64,000 nucleotides of DNA from PBB1 sp965229345 (GCA_965229345.1 OZ245872.1:2976001-3040000), one strand, 5' to 3'. Positions 44,193 through 52,424 are shown, counted from the stretch's first letter. Notes: generated by a model from the letters alone, not told the origin. A program made the numbers and translations.

Positions 44193-44821
44193 CGGGTCTC
44201 CTTGGGGGTCGGTGTGGAATTCGGTGGGGACATGTCGGTGGCTGGACCGAACTGGCTTTGCGCCACGGCCAGGGCCTGCTTCTTCTGCGCCACCAGCACC
44301 AGCGGCTTGCCGTCGCGCGAGGTGATGACTTTCCAGTGCACGTTGCCCCACCAGCCGCTGCCCTCCGTCAGCGCCACCGCCTTGTCGAAGGCGAACACGG
44401 TGACCATGCCGCCCTTCTCGAAGAAGGTGGTGAGGTGGTAGACGAGGTGGCCGTCGATGTCGCAAGGCCGCATCAGCTGCGGAAAGCCCGGCACGACTTG
44501 CTTGCCACCTAGCCCCAGGTGCTGAAGCAAGGGCGCGCTGTCCATAAAGGTGCCGCGCAATGTGCGCTCGAAGTATTCGTGCTCGATGGCGCCGCGCACG
44601 AGTTCGGGCGGGCGCATGGCCAACACGGCGCCAGTGCCGCTGCCGGCCAGCAGCAGGCCCAGGACAGCGCGCTGGAAGCTGCGCCGCGCCAGAAGTGGCT
44701 GCGCCTTGCGGAACAGGTGCGCCGGGGCGGCGTCGGCGGGATAAGCCAGCGCGAGCTCGGCGCGTGCGCGCAGGTCGAAGTCACTGTCGGGGAACTCGGG
44801 GGGTCGGAATTCGGGCGTCAT
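44189..44821 (-). CDS. Probable anti-sigma factor (membrane protein)
   Basis: 210 residues. A charged N-terminal cytoplasmic part (~60 residues, 'FDLRARAELALAYP') is followed by one helix near residue 70 ('FQRAVLGLLLAGSGTGAVLAM') and a periplasmic domain ('DIDGHLVYHLTTFFEKGGMVTVFAFD'). It resembles DUF3379-type partners of ECF sigma factors. It overlaps both the sigma gene (44818-44821) and sorA (44189-44192) by 4 bases, so all four are translationally coupled. No zinc-binding anti-sigma motif is seen. Confidence 0.72.
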   Translation of the reverse strand: MTPEFRPPEFPDSDFDLRARAELALAYPADAAPAHLFRKAQPLLARRSFQRAVLGLLLAGSGTGAVLAMRPPELVRGAIEHEYFERTLRGTFMDSAPLLQHLGLGGKQVVPGFPQLMRPCDIDGHLVYHLTTFFEKGGMVTVFAFDKAVALTEGSGWWGNVHWKVITSRDGKPLVLVAQKKQALAVAQSQFGPATDMSPPNSTPTPKETR

Positions 44822-45351
44822 GTCTGGATCTTCCTCAACGGCGTGACCTGGCCGCCGCTGGTCGCCCGCACGGGCACGCCCATCACCTGCTTCAGCGCGT
44901 CGCGCGCACGGGCCAGGCGCGACAGCACGGTGCCCGGCGCGATCTCCAGCGCCTCGGCCATCTGCGCAGTCGGCATGTCGTCGAAATAGAACAGCACCAG
45001 CACTTCGCGGTGAATGGGCGCCAGCCGTGCGAGTGCCTTGACGACATCGAGCTTGTCGTCCAAGCCGGCGTCAGGCGCGGTCTGCTCGGGCTGCTCTTCA
45101 TCGTCCAGCGACTGCATGCTGGGCACCGCCTGGCGGAAGGCGGCGCGGCGCATGATCTGGAACAGCCAGGCCCGTGCCAACGCCCCATCCCGCAACTGCT
45201 CGCGGTGTTTCCATGCGTTGGCAAAACAGTCCTGCACCACGTCTTCGGCGATCGCGCGCGAGCCGGTCAGCGCCCAGGCGCTGCGAAGCAAAAAGCGGTA
45301 GTGGTCCCGCACCCAGGCGTTGTAGCGGGACTCGGCAGACTGCAAGAGCAT
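44818..45351 (-). CDS. ECF RNA polymerase sigma factor (first of two)
   Basis: 177 residues. Region 2: 'RSAWALTGSRAIAEDVVQDCFANAWKH' in parts. Region 4: 'LARLAPIHREVLVLFYFDDM' and 'MAEALEIAPGTVLSRLARARDAL'. The ATG at 45351 is chosen; a TTG at 45360 would lie inside the -10 element of the promoter I propose (45358-45388), which would make the mRNA leaderless or nearly so. It controls its own operon (sigma, anti-sigma, sorA, sorB) and, by shared promoter sequence, the hydrolase operon at 45.4-48.1 kb. Confidence 0.92.
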   Translation of the reverse strand: MLLQSAESRYNAWVRDHYRFLLRSAWALTGSRAIAEDVVQDCFANAWKHREQLRDGALARAWLFQIMRRAAFRQAVPSMQSLDDEEQPEQTAPDAGLDDKLDVVKALARLAPIHREVLVLFYFDDMPTAQMAEALEIAPGTVLSRLARARDALKQVMGVPVRATSGGQVTPLRKIQT

Positions 45352-45357
45352 GGTGAT

Positions 45358-45388
45358 CAAGAGCGACCGGCGCTGCTGTTCATTCCAC
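45358..45388 (-). promoter_or_regulatory. Predicted ECF promoter, class B, of the sigma-sorAB operon
   Basis: On the minus strand GTGGAAT (45388-45382), 16 bases, CGCTCTTG (45365-45358). The same 15 bases with the same spacing occur upstream of the alpha/beta-hydrolase operon (48208-48238). The -10 ends 6 bases before the sigma ATG. Confidence 0.7.
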
Positions 45389-45421
45389 GGCCATCGTCAG
45401 TGCTTACCCTGAGCCCAGCAA

Positions 45422-45775
45422 TCAAGGCCCCCGCGTGCCGCCCAGCGAGGGGAATTCGGCCGCCGAACCCGTGCCGGACGGCTTGCGCAAAGCCGCCAGC
45501 CGCCGCGTCATGCTTTCGATCTCGATGGTCTGCCCGGCGATGATCTCCTCCGCCAGTTGACGCGTGGCCGGGTCGCGGCCGTGCTGCAGCACCAGCCGCG
45601 CCATGTCGACGGCGCCGGCGTGGTGCGGAATCATCATCGCCAGGAAGTCGATGTCGGCCTGGCCCACGTAGCCCGGGCCGTGCATGTCTTGCATCATGCG
45701 CGCCATGGATTCGTCCATCTCGCGCTGGAAGGCATTGACTCCAAGCTGTGCGCGGCTGCCCTTCATGCCTTTCAT
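45422..45775 (-). CDS. DUF305 family protein
   Basis: 117 residues with the DUF305 core: 'FLAMMIPHHAGAVDMARLVLQHGRDPATRQLAEEIIAGQ', read in parts, with the Met and paired His typical of this ferritin-like family. No signal peptide is visible, which is unusual since most members are secreted. DUF305 proteins often accompany copper genes; no function proven. It overlaps the YVTN gene upstream by 4 bases and is the last gene of the class B operon. Confidence 0.88.
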   Translation of the reverse strand: MKGMKGSRAQLGVNAFQREMDESMARMMQDMHGPGYVGQADIDFLAMMIPHHAGAVDMARLVLQHGRDPATRQLAEEIIAGQTIEIESMTRRLAALRKPSGTGSAAEFPSLGGTRGP

Positions 45776-47175
45776 GCGGTCTGGCCCTTCGCACCCACGC
45801 GCACGTAGACAAGGTTGATGCTCTTCTTGTTGCGCAATGCGCCCGAAGGCAGGGCCAGGTTACCCAGCGGAATCTGCGCGATGAAGGCCGGCTTGAACGG
45901 GTCGCTCACGTCGAAAGCGCTGCACACCGTTTGGCCGGCGTTGGGCGTGCCGGGCAGTTCGTCCTGTTCGTGCGCCACGTAGAGAAGCGTGTTCTCGGGG
46001 TTGGTCCACAGCCCGTGCGATTCGCGGCCGTGGCTGAAGAAGGTGCCCACCACCTTGCGCTGGCCGCCCGCGGCGCTGCGGTCGATGATGGCGATGGGGC
46101 TGGATGCCACGCCGCCAGGGCCGCCGTCGTCGATGCGCGCCAGGCTGGCGTAGACCACGCTGCCGCGCGCGTTGCTGACGAACTCGACGTGGTTGGGCCG
46201 CGCGCCCATGCCCAGTGGCACGCTGTCGACAAGATCGAAGCCGCCCTGCGTCGAGCGGCACGACAGCGCATCGGCCAGCTTGTGCGAGAACCACACCTCG
46301 GCGCCATCGGACGTGGTCTTCATGAAGGGTGTGAAGCCGGGCTTGTCCTGGGCGCTGATGTCCAGCGTGGTCACGCGCTGCGGCTGGCTGCGGCCATCGG
46401 CGCCCGCGTTGACGCGGAACACGTCGACCTGCGACACCTTCTGGCTGGCCACGAAAGCCAGCGTGCCTTCGCGGTTGAACCACACCTGGGCCGGGCCGTT
46501 GAGCGTCGGCAGGAGCTGGCGGACGGCCGTCGAGCCCGCGCCGTCGGCGCCCTTCAACTGGCGCACGGCGCGGTCGACGTCGAGGATGGCAATGCGGTCT
46601 TCACCGCGCAGCGTGACCCAGAGCTCCTTTCCGTTGCGCGTGAAGGTGGGCTCGTGCGGCTCGCGGCCCAGCAGCAGGCCGCTGCTCAGGCGCTCGGGGT
46701 TGGTCGTCGGGCCGGCGGCCGGGTTGGGCGTGTTGCCGATCACGCGGCGCTGCTCGGCGTCGATGAGGTAGATGTTGCTGGAGCCGCGCCCGCTGGTGGC
46801 CAGCAGCCGGCCGTCGGGCGACGGCACGGCGCCGTGGGCGTCGATGCAGCCGTGGTACAGCGGCTTGTGGATCATCGCCGCGTGCGTGGGCGCCACGCCG
46901 GCGGTGACGTAGCGGAACGGCGGCCGCGGGTCTTCGTCGAAGCTGGTCAGGTTGATCGTGCTCTCGACGGTGTTGGTCTTGGGATCGATGACGACGAGCG
47001 TGTTGGAGTCTTCGTTGGTGATGAAGACGCGGTCGCGCGGGTCGATGCCGGGGCCGGCTGCGGTACCGGATCCGGTGCCGGGTGCGGCTGGTACCTGGGC
47101 TTGCACTGCGGGCAGCGCGCTGGCTGCAGCAGCGGCGAGCGAGTACTTGAGGATGTCGCGGCGTTGGGTGGTCAT
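45772..47175 (-). CDS. YVTN-type beta-propeller protein with Tat signal
   Basis: 467 residues from the ATG at 47175. A twin-arginine start ('TTQRRDILKYSLAAAAASALP') marks export. The body has beta-propeller repeats, e.g. 'RVFITNEDSNTLVVIDPKTNTVESTI', 'GRLLATSGRGSSNIYLIDAEQRRVIG' and 'EGTLAFVASQKVSQVDVFRV' in parts. Function unknown; related proteins bind ligands or metals in the periplasm. The gene is 29 bases after the hydrolase gene and overlaps the DUF305 gene. Confidence 0.82.
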   Translation of the reverse strand: MTTQRRDILKYSLAAAAASALPAVQAQVPAAPGTGSGTAAGPGIDPRDRVFITNEDSNTLVVIDPKTNTVESTINLTSFDEDPRPPFRYVTAGVAPTHAAMIHKPLYHGCIDAHGAVPSPDGRLLATSGRGSSNIYLIDAEQRRVIGNTPNPAAGPTTNPERLSSGLLLGREPHEPTFTRNGKELWVTLRGEDRIAILDVDRAVRQLKGADGAGSTAVRQLLPTLNGPAQVWFNREGTLAFVASQKVSQVDVFRVNAGADGRSQPQRVTTLDISAQDKPGFTPFMKTTSDGAEVWFSHKLADALSCRSTQGGFDLVDSVPLGMGARPNHVEFVSNARGSVVYASLARIDDGGPGGVASSPIAIIDRSAAGGQRKVVGTFFSHGRESHGLWTNPENTLLYVAHEQDELPGTPNAGQTVCSAFDVSDPFKPAFIAQIPLGNLALPSGALRNKKSINLVYVRVGAKGQTA

Positions 47176-47204
47176 GGGTGCTTTCGATGTGGAGTGGGGA
47201 GCGG

Positions 47205-48128
47205 TCAATGCCGCGCCAGGAAAGGCATCAGCAGCGCGGCGAAGGCCTGCGGTGAACGCACGACGGCGTCGTGGTTGCTGTTCGGAATGGTGGCCAGCTC
47301 GGCCTGGGCGGCGCAGCGCTGCCAGGCGGCAGCGGACAGCGCCCACAAGGGCCGCGTGTCGGCGCCCACGGTCACCAGCGCCGGTGCGCGGATGGCACCC
47401 ACCATCTCGCAACTGATGGGCTGTGGCGGCGCGTTCAGGGTCAGCGGCACGGTGCGCTGGTTGTCCAGCACCATGCGCTGCAGCGCCACGGGCTCGGCGT
47501 CGAAGCCGCCCGGCGGCAGCTTCAGCACGAATTCCCAGAACTGGCGCATCGCCGCTGGCGTGTCACCGCCGTTGGCGACGGTGCGGATGCGGCCGACCTC
47601 GCCGCCGAAGGCCGCGATGGCGGCCTTGCCCTCGGGCGTGCCGGTGATCAGGCTGCCGATGGTGGGCTCATGCAGGGTCAGGCTGCGGAACAGCTCGGGG
47701 TGCTGGCTGGCCGCCAGCGTGGCCACCGAGCCACCGTAGGACCAGGCCACGACGTGCACCGGGCCGGCGCCCAAACTCTGGATGAAGGCTGCCAGGTCAG
47801 CGGCGTGCATGGGCTGCGAGAAGCGCGCACCGCTGTCGTCCCATGGCTGCACGCCGAAGTAGCGCTGGTTGACGGCGATGTAACGGTAGCGCGCCGCCAC
47901 TTGCGGGCGGTAGGCGTCCCACACGCGCTGGTCGCTCATCGAGCCGTGCACGAAGACCACCGGCACGCCCTGGCCTTGTTCGATGTAGCGGATGTCGGTG
48001 TCGTTGACGCGCACCTGCTTCTCGACGGGCGGTGCAGATGCGGGTACTGCAGGTGTCGGCGTCTGGCAGCCGGCCAGGGCCAGCGTCAGACTGAGCATCA
48101 AGCTCAAGGGCAGGGCAAGGGTGGGCAT
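47205..48128 (-). CDS. Alpha/beta hydrolase, lipoprotein
   Basis: 307 residues from the ATG at 48128. A lipobox 'LTLALAGC' follows a short hydrophobic signal. Alpha/beta hydrolase fold: oxyanion 'VVFVHGSMSDQRVW', nucleophile Ser in 'VVAWSYGGSVATLAA', and the last His in 'IPNSNHDAVVRSPQAFAALL'. The substrate is not predictable. It is the first gene of the class B operon hydrolase-YVTN-DUF305. Confidence 0.88.
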   Translation of the reverse strand: MPTLALPLSLMLSLTLALAGCQTPTPAVPASAPPVEKQVRVNDTDIRYIEQGQGVPVVFVHGSMSDQRVWDAYRPQVAARYRYIAVNQRYFGVQPWDDSGARFSQPMHAADLAAFIQSLGAGPVHVVAWSYGGSVATLAASQHPELFRSLTLHEPTIGSLITGTPEGKAAIAAFGGEVGRIRTVANGGDTPAAMRQFWEFVLKLPPGGFDAEPVALQRMVLDNQRTVPLTLNAPPQPISCEMVGAIRAPALVTVGADTRPLWALSAAAWQRCAAQAELATIPNSNHDAVVRSPQAFAALLMPFLARH

Positions 48129-48179
48129 GGCGTCTCCGGTGGCGGGCTGGGTTCGGGCGCCTGCCAGCCTGCGCCGGTA

Positions 48180-48203
48180 GGACGTGTGGACGTGTGGACG
48201 TGT
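48180..48203. repeat. Three tandem copies of GGACGTGT
   Basis: GGACGTGT is repeated perfectly at 48180-48187, 48188-48195 and 48196-48203, followed by GGACC. It lies directly downstream of the predicted class B -10 element, in the 5' leader of the hydrolase mRNA. Confidence 0.9.
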
Positions 48204-48207
48204 GGAC

Positions 48208-48238
48208 CAAGAGCGCGCCGCGCGCCGTTTGATTCCAC
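48208..48238 (-). promoter_or_regulatory. Predicted ECF promoter, class B, of the hydrolase-YVTN-DUF305 operon
   Basis: Minus strand: GTGGAAT (48238-48232), 16 bases, CGCTCTTG (48215-48208), identical in both elements and spacing to the one upstream of the first ECF sigma gene. It is 80 bases from the hydrolase ATG. Confidence 0.68.
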
Positions 48239-48279
48239 TGCCGACTAAAAGAAGTGCCACACCGGCCCGTCCGCGGCCA

Positions 48280-49194
48280 TCAGCGCCGGGCGCCCAGCTG
48301 CTGGTAAACCGCGGCCGACACCTGCGCCAACACGCTGCGGTCGGCGTCTGACGACAAGGCGTAGCCGAAAGGCCCGTCAACCCAGTAGAAGACATTGACC
48401 GCGCCTTCGCGCGCAAAGCGGAAGGCCGTGTCGGCGTTCTTCGCGCCCGGCTGGGGCGCCCCGCCCGGCCCGGCCGCGCTGCCCACGTCAGCGACGTCGT
48501 TGGACACATACAGCGTCAGCTTGCTGCCGAGTTCATTGCGGTACATGAACTGCGCCACCGGCCCCTGGCCACCCGGCAGCAGGCGTCCGCCCTCCAGCGT
48601 GTAGCCCTGCGACTGCAGGTGCGGCGGCTTCATCGGCGCGCCCATGCGCTTGGACAGCCAGGCCACGAGCTGGTCTTCGTGCGCGGCGTCCACTTCCACG
48701 GGCCGGCGCGCATCGGGGCTGTAGACCGCGTGCGCGACGGCGGCGCGCTGCGCGAAGCCGCTGGCAGACACCAGGGTCAGGCCACCCGGAGCCGGTTGCA
48801 CAGCCGCCATGCGCGCCGCATCGTCACCGCCGGCGCCGGGCCCGACGCCGCGCAGCCCCCAACCGGTGGCGCCGCTCATGACGGCAATGGCCAACCCGGC
48901 GGCCAGGCGCTGCAGGTACCAGGGCGTTGGAGCTACGGCGCGCGGGCGCGCCGACTTCAGCAGGCGTTGCGGCGGCTGCTCGTCCAGCACGGGGTCGAAC
49001 AGGGCGTGCAGCTCGCGCTTCTGCGCACGGTAGGCCTCGACGCGCTGCGCATCGTCGGGGCGCGCGGCCAGGTAGGCGGCGATCTCGGCCTCACGCTCTG
49101 CGGGCAGACGGCCATCGACAAACGCATGCAGCTCGGCCTCGGTGACCGGGGGGGTGGGCGGGAGGGTGGGCGGCGATGGGCGATCGGTACTCAT
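48280..49194 (-). CDS. Anti-sigma factor (membrane protein)
   Basis: 304 residues. An N-terminal cytoplasmic anti-sigma region ('TEAELHAFVDGRLPAEREAEIAAYLAARPDDAQRV' in parts) lacks the zinc-binding HxxxCxxC. One helix lies near residues 95-112 ('LAAGLAIAVMSGATGWGL'). A periplasmic domain follows with 'LVSASGFAQRAAVAHAVYSPDARRPVEV' and 'NVFYWVDGPFGYALSSDADR' in parts. This type is known beside ECF sigma genes in betaproteobacteria. It starts 19 bases after the sigma gene. Confidence 0.88.
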   Translation of the reverse strand: MSTDRPSPPTLPPTPPVTEAELHAFVDGRLPAEREAEIAAYLAARPDDAQRVEAYRAQKRELHALFDPVLDEQPPQRLLKSARPRAVAPTPWYLQRLAAGLAIAVMSGATGWGLRGVGPGAGGDDAARMAAVQPAPGGLTLVSASGFAQRAAVAHAVYSPDARRPVEVDAAHEDQLVAWLSKRMGAPMKPPHLQSQGYTLEGGRLLPGGQGPVAQFMYRNELGSKLTLYVSNDVADVGSAAGPGGAPQPGAKNADTAFRFAREGAVNVFYWVDGPFGYALSSDADRSVLAQVSAAVYQQLGARR

Positions 49195-49213
49195 AGGGTG
49201 CTTCGCAATGCAT

Positions 49214-49717
49214 TCATTTGACGACCTTCAGCCGCACGGGTTCGGCACGACCTTCCATCAGGCCGCGCAGGCGCTCACGGCCGCGCGACAAGCGCGACAT
49301 CACCGTGCCGATGGGAATGCCCAGGGCCTGCGCCACGTCGGCATAGGCCATGTCTTCCAGCGCCACCAGCAGCAGCACTTCCTTCTGCTCGACGGGCAGC
49401 AGGTCCAGCGCGGCCTGCAGGTCCAGCACCGCCAACCTGTCGCCTTGCGTCGGCATCACCGGCACCTCGGGGGTGTCATCGTCCATGGTCACGGTGTGCA
49501 GCCTGGGCCGGCGCACGCCATCGACGTGCAGGTTGTGCATGATGCTGAAGAGCCAGGCGCGCATGTCCGCCACGCCGCCCCACAGGCCCGACTTGGCCCA
49601 GGCCCGCTCCAGCGTGTCCTGCACCAGGTCGTCGGCGTCGTCACGGTTGTTCACCAGCGCCCGGGAATAGCGGCGCAGGCGCGGCACCCAGCTCAGCAGT
49701 TGATGGTCGTCGTTCAT
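49214..49717 (-). CDS. ECF RNA polymerase sigma factor (second of two)
   Basis: 167 residues from the ATG at 49717; the longer frame to 49924 overlaps the lipoprotein gene and is not sigma-like. Region 2: 'RALVNNRDDADDLVQDTLERAWAK'. Region 4: 'LDLLPVEQKEVLLLVALEDM' and 'DVAQALGIPIGTVMSRLSRGRERL'. It lies 61 bases after the Lipoprotein_15 gene and before its anti-sigma. Four class A promoter copies nearby suggest it drives at least four transcripts including its own. Confidence 0.93.
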   Translation of the reverse strand: MNDDHQLLSWVPRLRRYSRALVNNRDDADDLVQDTLERAWAKSGLWGGVADMRAWLFSIMHNLHVDGVRRPRLHTVTMDDDTPEVPVMPTQGDRLAVLDLQAALDLLPVEQKEVLLLVALEDMAYADVAQALGIPIGTVMSRLSRGRERLRGLMEGRAEPVRLKVVK

Positions 49718-49778
49718 CAGGATGTTGACGATGGGTCGAGCCCGCGCGAAGCTGGGTGTGCAGGCGGGTGTACAGGCG

Positions 49779-50171
49779 TCATTCCTTGATGATGTGCCAG
49801 ACCTGTTTGAAGTTGTCGCCGCTGCGGTCGCCGGCCTTCTGGTCGGCCTTGTAGGTGTACACCGGCTTGCCCTTGTAGGCCCACTGGCGTGACCCATCGT
49901 CGCGAGTGACGATGCTGTAGGCACCCGTGGTCCGGTCGGTGGCGGTGGCCATCATCGGCGGCCAGAGCGCGGCGCAGCCGCCGTTGCAGGCGCTCTTGCC
50001 GCTGTTCGCCACGTCCTGGTCGAAGGTGTAGAGGGTCATGCCAGCGGGTGTGACGAGCGCGCCACCAGACAACATGGCGGGCGCCTTGGCAGGCGGCTCG
50101 ACCATGTTGGCACAGCCGGCAGTGACCAGAAACGTTACCGCAGATGCGGCGATGGCGAGGGTTTTGAACAT
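49779..50171 (-). CDS. Lipoprotein_15 family secreted protein
   Basis: 130 residues with a lipobox 'FLVTAGC'. Two Lipoprotein_15 repeats: 'GALVTPAGMTLYTFDQDVANSGKSACNGGCAALWPPM' in parts, with YxFxxD, and 'YSIVTRDDGSRQWAYKGKPVYTYKADQKAGDRSGD' in parts, ending 'VWHIIKE'. Function unknown. The first gene of the sigma/anti-sigma operon, preceded by a class A promoter. Confidence 0.9.
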   Translation of the reverse strand: MFKTLAIAASAVTFLVTAGCANMVEPPAKAPAMLSGGALVTPAGMTLYTFDQDVANSGKSACNGGCAALWPPMMATATDRTTGAYSIVTRDDGSRQWAYKGKPVYTYKADQKAGDRSGDNFKQVWHIIKE

Positions 50172-50235
50172 GGGAAGCTCCGTGGAAGTGGTGGCGGATC
50201 GGGCAGCGTGGGTGAGATGTTGCTCACATCGGGGC

Positions 50236-50262
50236 AGACGGCACGCTCGGGCCTTTTATTCC
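50236..50262 (-). promoter_or_regulatory. Predicted ECF promoter, class A, of the lipoprotein-sigma-anti-sigma operon
   Basis: Minus strand: GGAATA (50262-50257), 16 bases, CGTCT (50240-50236), 65 bases before the lipoprotein ATG. The extended -10 GCCGTCTGCCC is also present at 52326-52330. Confidence 0.75.
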
Positions 50263-50365
50263 GCAGGCGTGAAAAAAGATGGGGTGTTGGTTGTGCAGGG
50301 TGGCAGGCTGCCGCTGCCCTGTGCGTCCAGCGCGGCTCCATGGTCGGAGCCGCGCGGCCTCGTTC

Positions 50366-51616
50366 TCAGGGTGCGGGCGTCAGGGTTTGGCCGTTCTCGA
50401 CCGGGCTGATGCCCACGACGTGGCTGACGCTGCGGGTGCGGTTGGCGTTGTCGGTGACCCGGGCGGTGATCGTGACCGAACGCTTGCCCGCAGGCATCAG
50501 GAGCGATCCCCCCACCACCCAATCGGCCGTCGTCACGACATAGCCGTCAGCGTCCAGCTCGCTGCCGGCAACGTTGAAGATCGGCGCCAGGTTCGAGCCC
50601 GCCGGCACCACGTTGCCGTTGGGCTGACGCAAGGGCACGTCGAAGGTCACGTTCAGACCCGGGAAATTGCGGTTCGTGCCGTTGCTGGGGTGCGTGATCG
50701 GGTTCTGGATCTGGCTGCCATCCAGGATGGTTCCCAACACCGAGCGGGCCGCCGTGCCTTGGCCGTTTTCGCTGACGCCGATGCCGTGACGCGAGCGGTC
50801 CAGCGCCGCCACTTGAATGAAGAACAGCGAGGCATTCGCAGGCGGCGTCGGATTGCCGGTTTGCGGCCCAGGTGACACACGCGACGGCACGCGGGGCGCG
50901 ATCATCGTCACCTCCGGTCCGTCCGCGTCGTCGATGCCGTCATCGAACACATCGATCGGAAGGGGCGTCAGTGCCTGCCCCGATGTGATACCGCCGCGCA
51001 GCACCGCCATCGAGACCCGGTCGAATCCGATCCGACCGGCGGTGTCGACCACGGCGGTGGTGATGTTGAAGCGGCTCGTGTCGAGCGGCAGCGATTCAAG
51101 CACGTGCCAGCCCAGCCACAGCGTCACGCCCGCGCCCGGCGTGTCGTCAGTGCCCAGGATGTTGAAGAGGTTCGCCAGGTTGGTGTTCTTCGGGATCACG
51201 CCACCGTCGGGCTTGACGAGGTCGGTGTCGAGGAAGACATAGAGGCCCGGAATGTTCGGGTTGATCTGGCCGAGCAGCGCGGTGTTTCTGATGTTGAGCG
51301 ACTCTTTCGCGGCGATCGGTGTCGCGTCGCGCGTGACGACCTCGATGTTCAACACGAAGCCGGTGCCATTCACGCTGCCTGCGCCAATGCGGCCTTCGCC
51401 CGGCACGATCTGCGAATCCGCCAGCGGCGAGACGATGCGTGCGATCGGTGCGAGGTCGCCGCGTGCGCCCATGCCGTCGCGTATCTTGGTGATGTTGGTG
51501 TAGGTCAGGGATTCAGCGCCGTCTGCGGCGTGGCCGGGCAGTGAAGCAAGGCCTGCCGCGGCCGCGAGAGCAGCGTGCATCAGCACAGCCGAAAATTTGG
51601 AAAGCGGGTGTCGCAT
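50366..51616 (-). CDS. Secreted protein of unknown function
   Basis: 416 residues from the ATG at 51616, signal peptide ending 'LPGHAA'. No domain recognised. It alternates polar loops with short beta-type stretches such as 'LNIEVVTRDATPIAAKESLNIRN', 'VTLWLGWHVLESLPLDTSRF' and 'GGSLLMPAGKRSVTITARVTDNANRT', suggesting a beta-sandwich protein of the envelope. Preceded by a class A ECF promoter, so it is likely a target of the second sigma factor. Confidence 0.78.
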   Translation of the reverse strand: MRHPLSKFSAVLMHAALAAAAGLASLPGHAADGAESLTYTNITKIRDGMGARGDLAPIARIVSPLADSQIVPGEGRIGAGSVNGTGFVLNIEVVTRDATPIAAKESLNIRNTALLGQINPNIPGLYVFLDTDLVKPDGGVIPKNTNLANLFNILGTDDTPGAGVTLWLGWHVLESLPLDTSRFNITTAVVDTAGRIGFDRVSMAVLRGGITSGQALTPLPIDVFDDGIDDADGPEVTMIAPRVPSRVSPGPQTGNPTPPANASLFFIQVAALDRSRHGIGVSENGQGTAARSVLGTILDGSQIQNPITHPSNGTNRNFPGLNVTFDVPLRQPNGNVVPAGSNLAPIFNVAGSELDADGYVVTTADWVVGGSLLMPAGKRSVTITARVTDNANRTRSVSHVVGISPVENGQTLTPAP

Positions 51617-51668
51617 GGGGAACTCCTGGGGGGATGGGTGAGCAGTGGCTCGACCACTGCAAACGGGT

Positions 51669-51695
51669 AGACGCACGGGCGCTTGCGGGTATTCC
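51669..51695 (-). promoter_or_regulatory. Predicted ECF promoter, class A, of the 416-residue secreted protein
   Basis: Minus strand: GGAATA (51695-51690), 16 bases, CGTCT (51673-51669), 53 bases before the ATG at 51616. Confidence 0.75.
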
Positions 51696-51778
51696 GTTGT
51701 CAACTGCGGGGAATGAACCCGAACGACGCAGGTGCGCACCGCCCCCGGTCTGGCCCGGTGCGGCGCGGCGCTGGTGGA

Positions 51779-52243
51779 TCAGTAGGTCGCGGTCTTGCCG
51801 GCGGTTTCGGCCGTGGCTGCCAGGGCGACGTTCAGCTTGGGGTCGATCTGCCACGTTTCGCTGACGATCTTGCCTTCGCGGTAGGTCAGCACGTAACGCA
51901 CCTTGATCGGCTGCTTGCCTTCGAAGACGACGTTGGCGGAGACCGTCGAGCCCTTGGGGTTGGCCGATTCTTCGATGGAGCCGATGGTGAGCTTCAGCGG
52001 GCCGACGGCCTTGCCGAACTTTTCCCAGGTGCCGCGGATGGCGTCGGTGGTGGCGTAGGTGCCGTCCAGCGGGCCGCCGACCCAGTTCAGCTGGGCCTGG
52101 TCGGCGTAGGCGCGCATCACGATCTGGGTGTCGCCCGAAGCGATGGCCTGGAAGTGCGTGCGGGCGTCGTCGGAAGGGGCGGCGAAGGCGCTGCCAGCGG
52201 CAAGCGTCAGGGCGGTGGCGGCAAAGGCGAATGTCTTGAACAT
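51779..52243 (-). CDS. Secreted NTF2/SnoaL-like protein
   Basis: 154 residues from the ATG at 52243, signal peptide ending 'GSAFAA'. The fold resembles NTF2/SnoaL: 'DDARTHFQAIASGDTQIVMRAYADQAQLNWVGGPLDGTY' in parts, then 'VSANVVFEGKQPIKVRYVLTYREGKIVSETWQID' in parts. A ligand-binding cone fold is likely; no catalytic assignment. Single gene under a class A promoter. Confidence 0.82.
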   Translation of the reverse strand: MFKTFAFAATALTLAAGSAFAAPSDDARTHFQAIASGDTQIVMRAYADQAQLNWVGGPLDGTYATTDAIRGTWEKFGKAVGPLKLTIGSIEESANPKGSTVSANVVFEGKQPIKVRYVLTYREGKIVSETWQIDPKLNVALAATAETAGKTATY

Positions 52244-52325
52244 GGAGGGCTCCGTTGAAGGCTTGATGTGAAGTGAGGGGTGGTCGGTGGTGGATGAAGG
52301 GTCCATGAGGTCCCGACACAAGGGC

Positions 52326-52352
52326 AGACGGCGCCGGCAGGCGGTCTATTCC
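52326..52352 (-). promoter_or_regulatory. Predicted ECF promoter, class A, of the NTF2-like gene
   Basis: Minus strand: GGAATA (52352-52347), 16 bases, CGTCT (52330-52326), 83 bases before the ATG at 52243. Confidence 0.75.
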
Positions 52353-52424
52353 GGTCCACGCAAAAACTTTTTCTGTCACGCCATCGGCAGTTGACCCGCC
52401 CGACACGCTCCACCAATTGCTCCG

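Noticed and set aside
49718..49790. GGAATG-N16-CTGCAC before the second sigma gene as a further class A promoter
   Set aside because: Overlaps the stop codon of the lipoprotein gene and the -10 does not match; co-transcription from 50236-50262 explains the gene.
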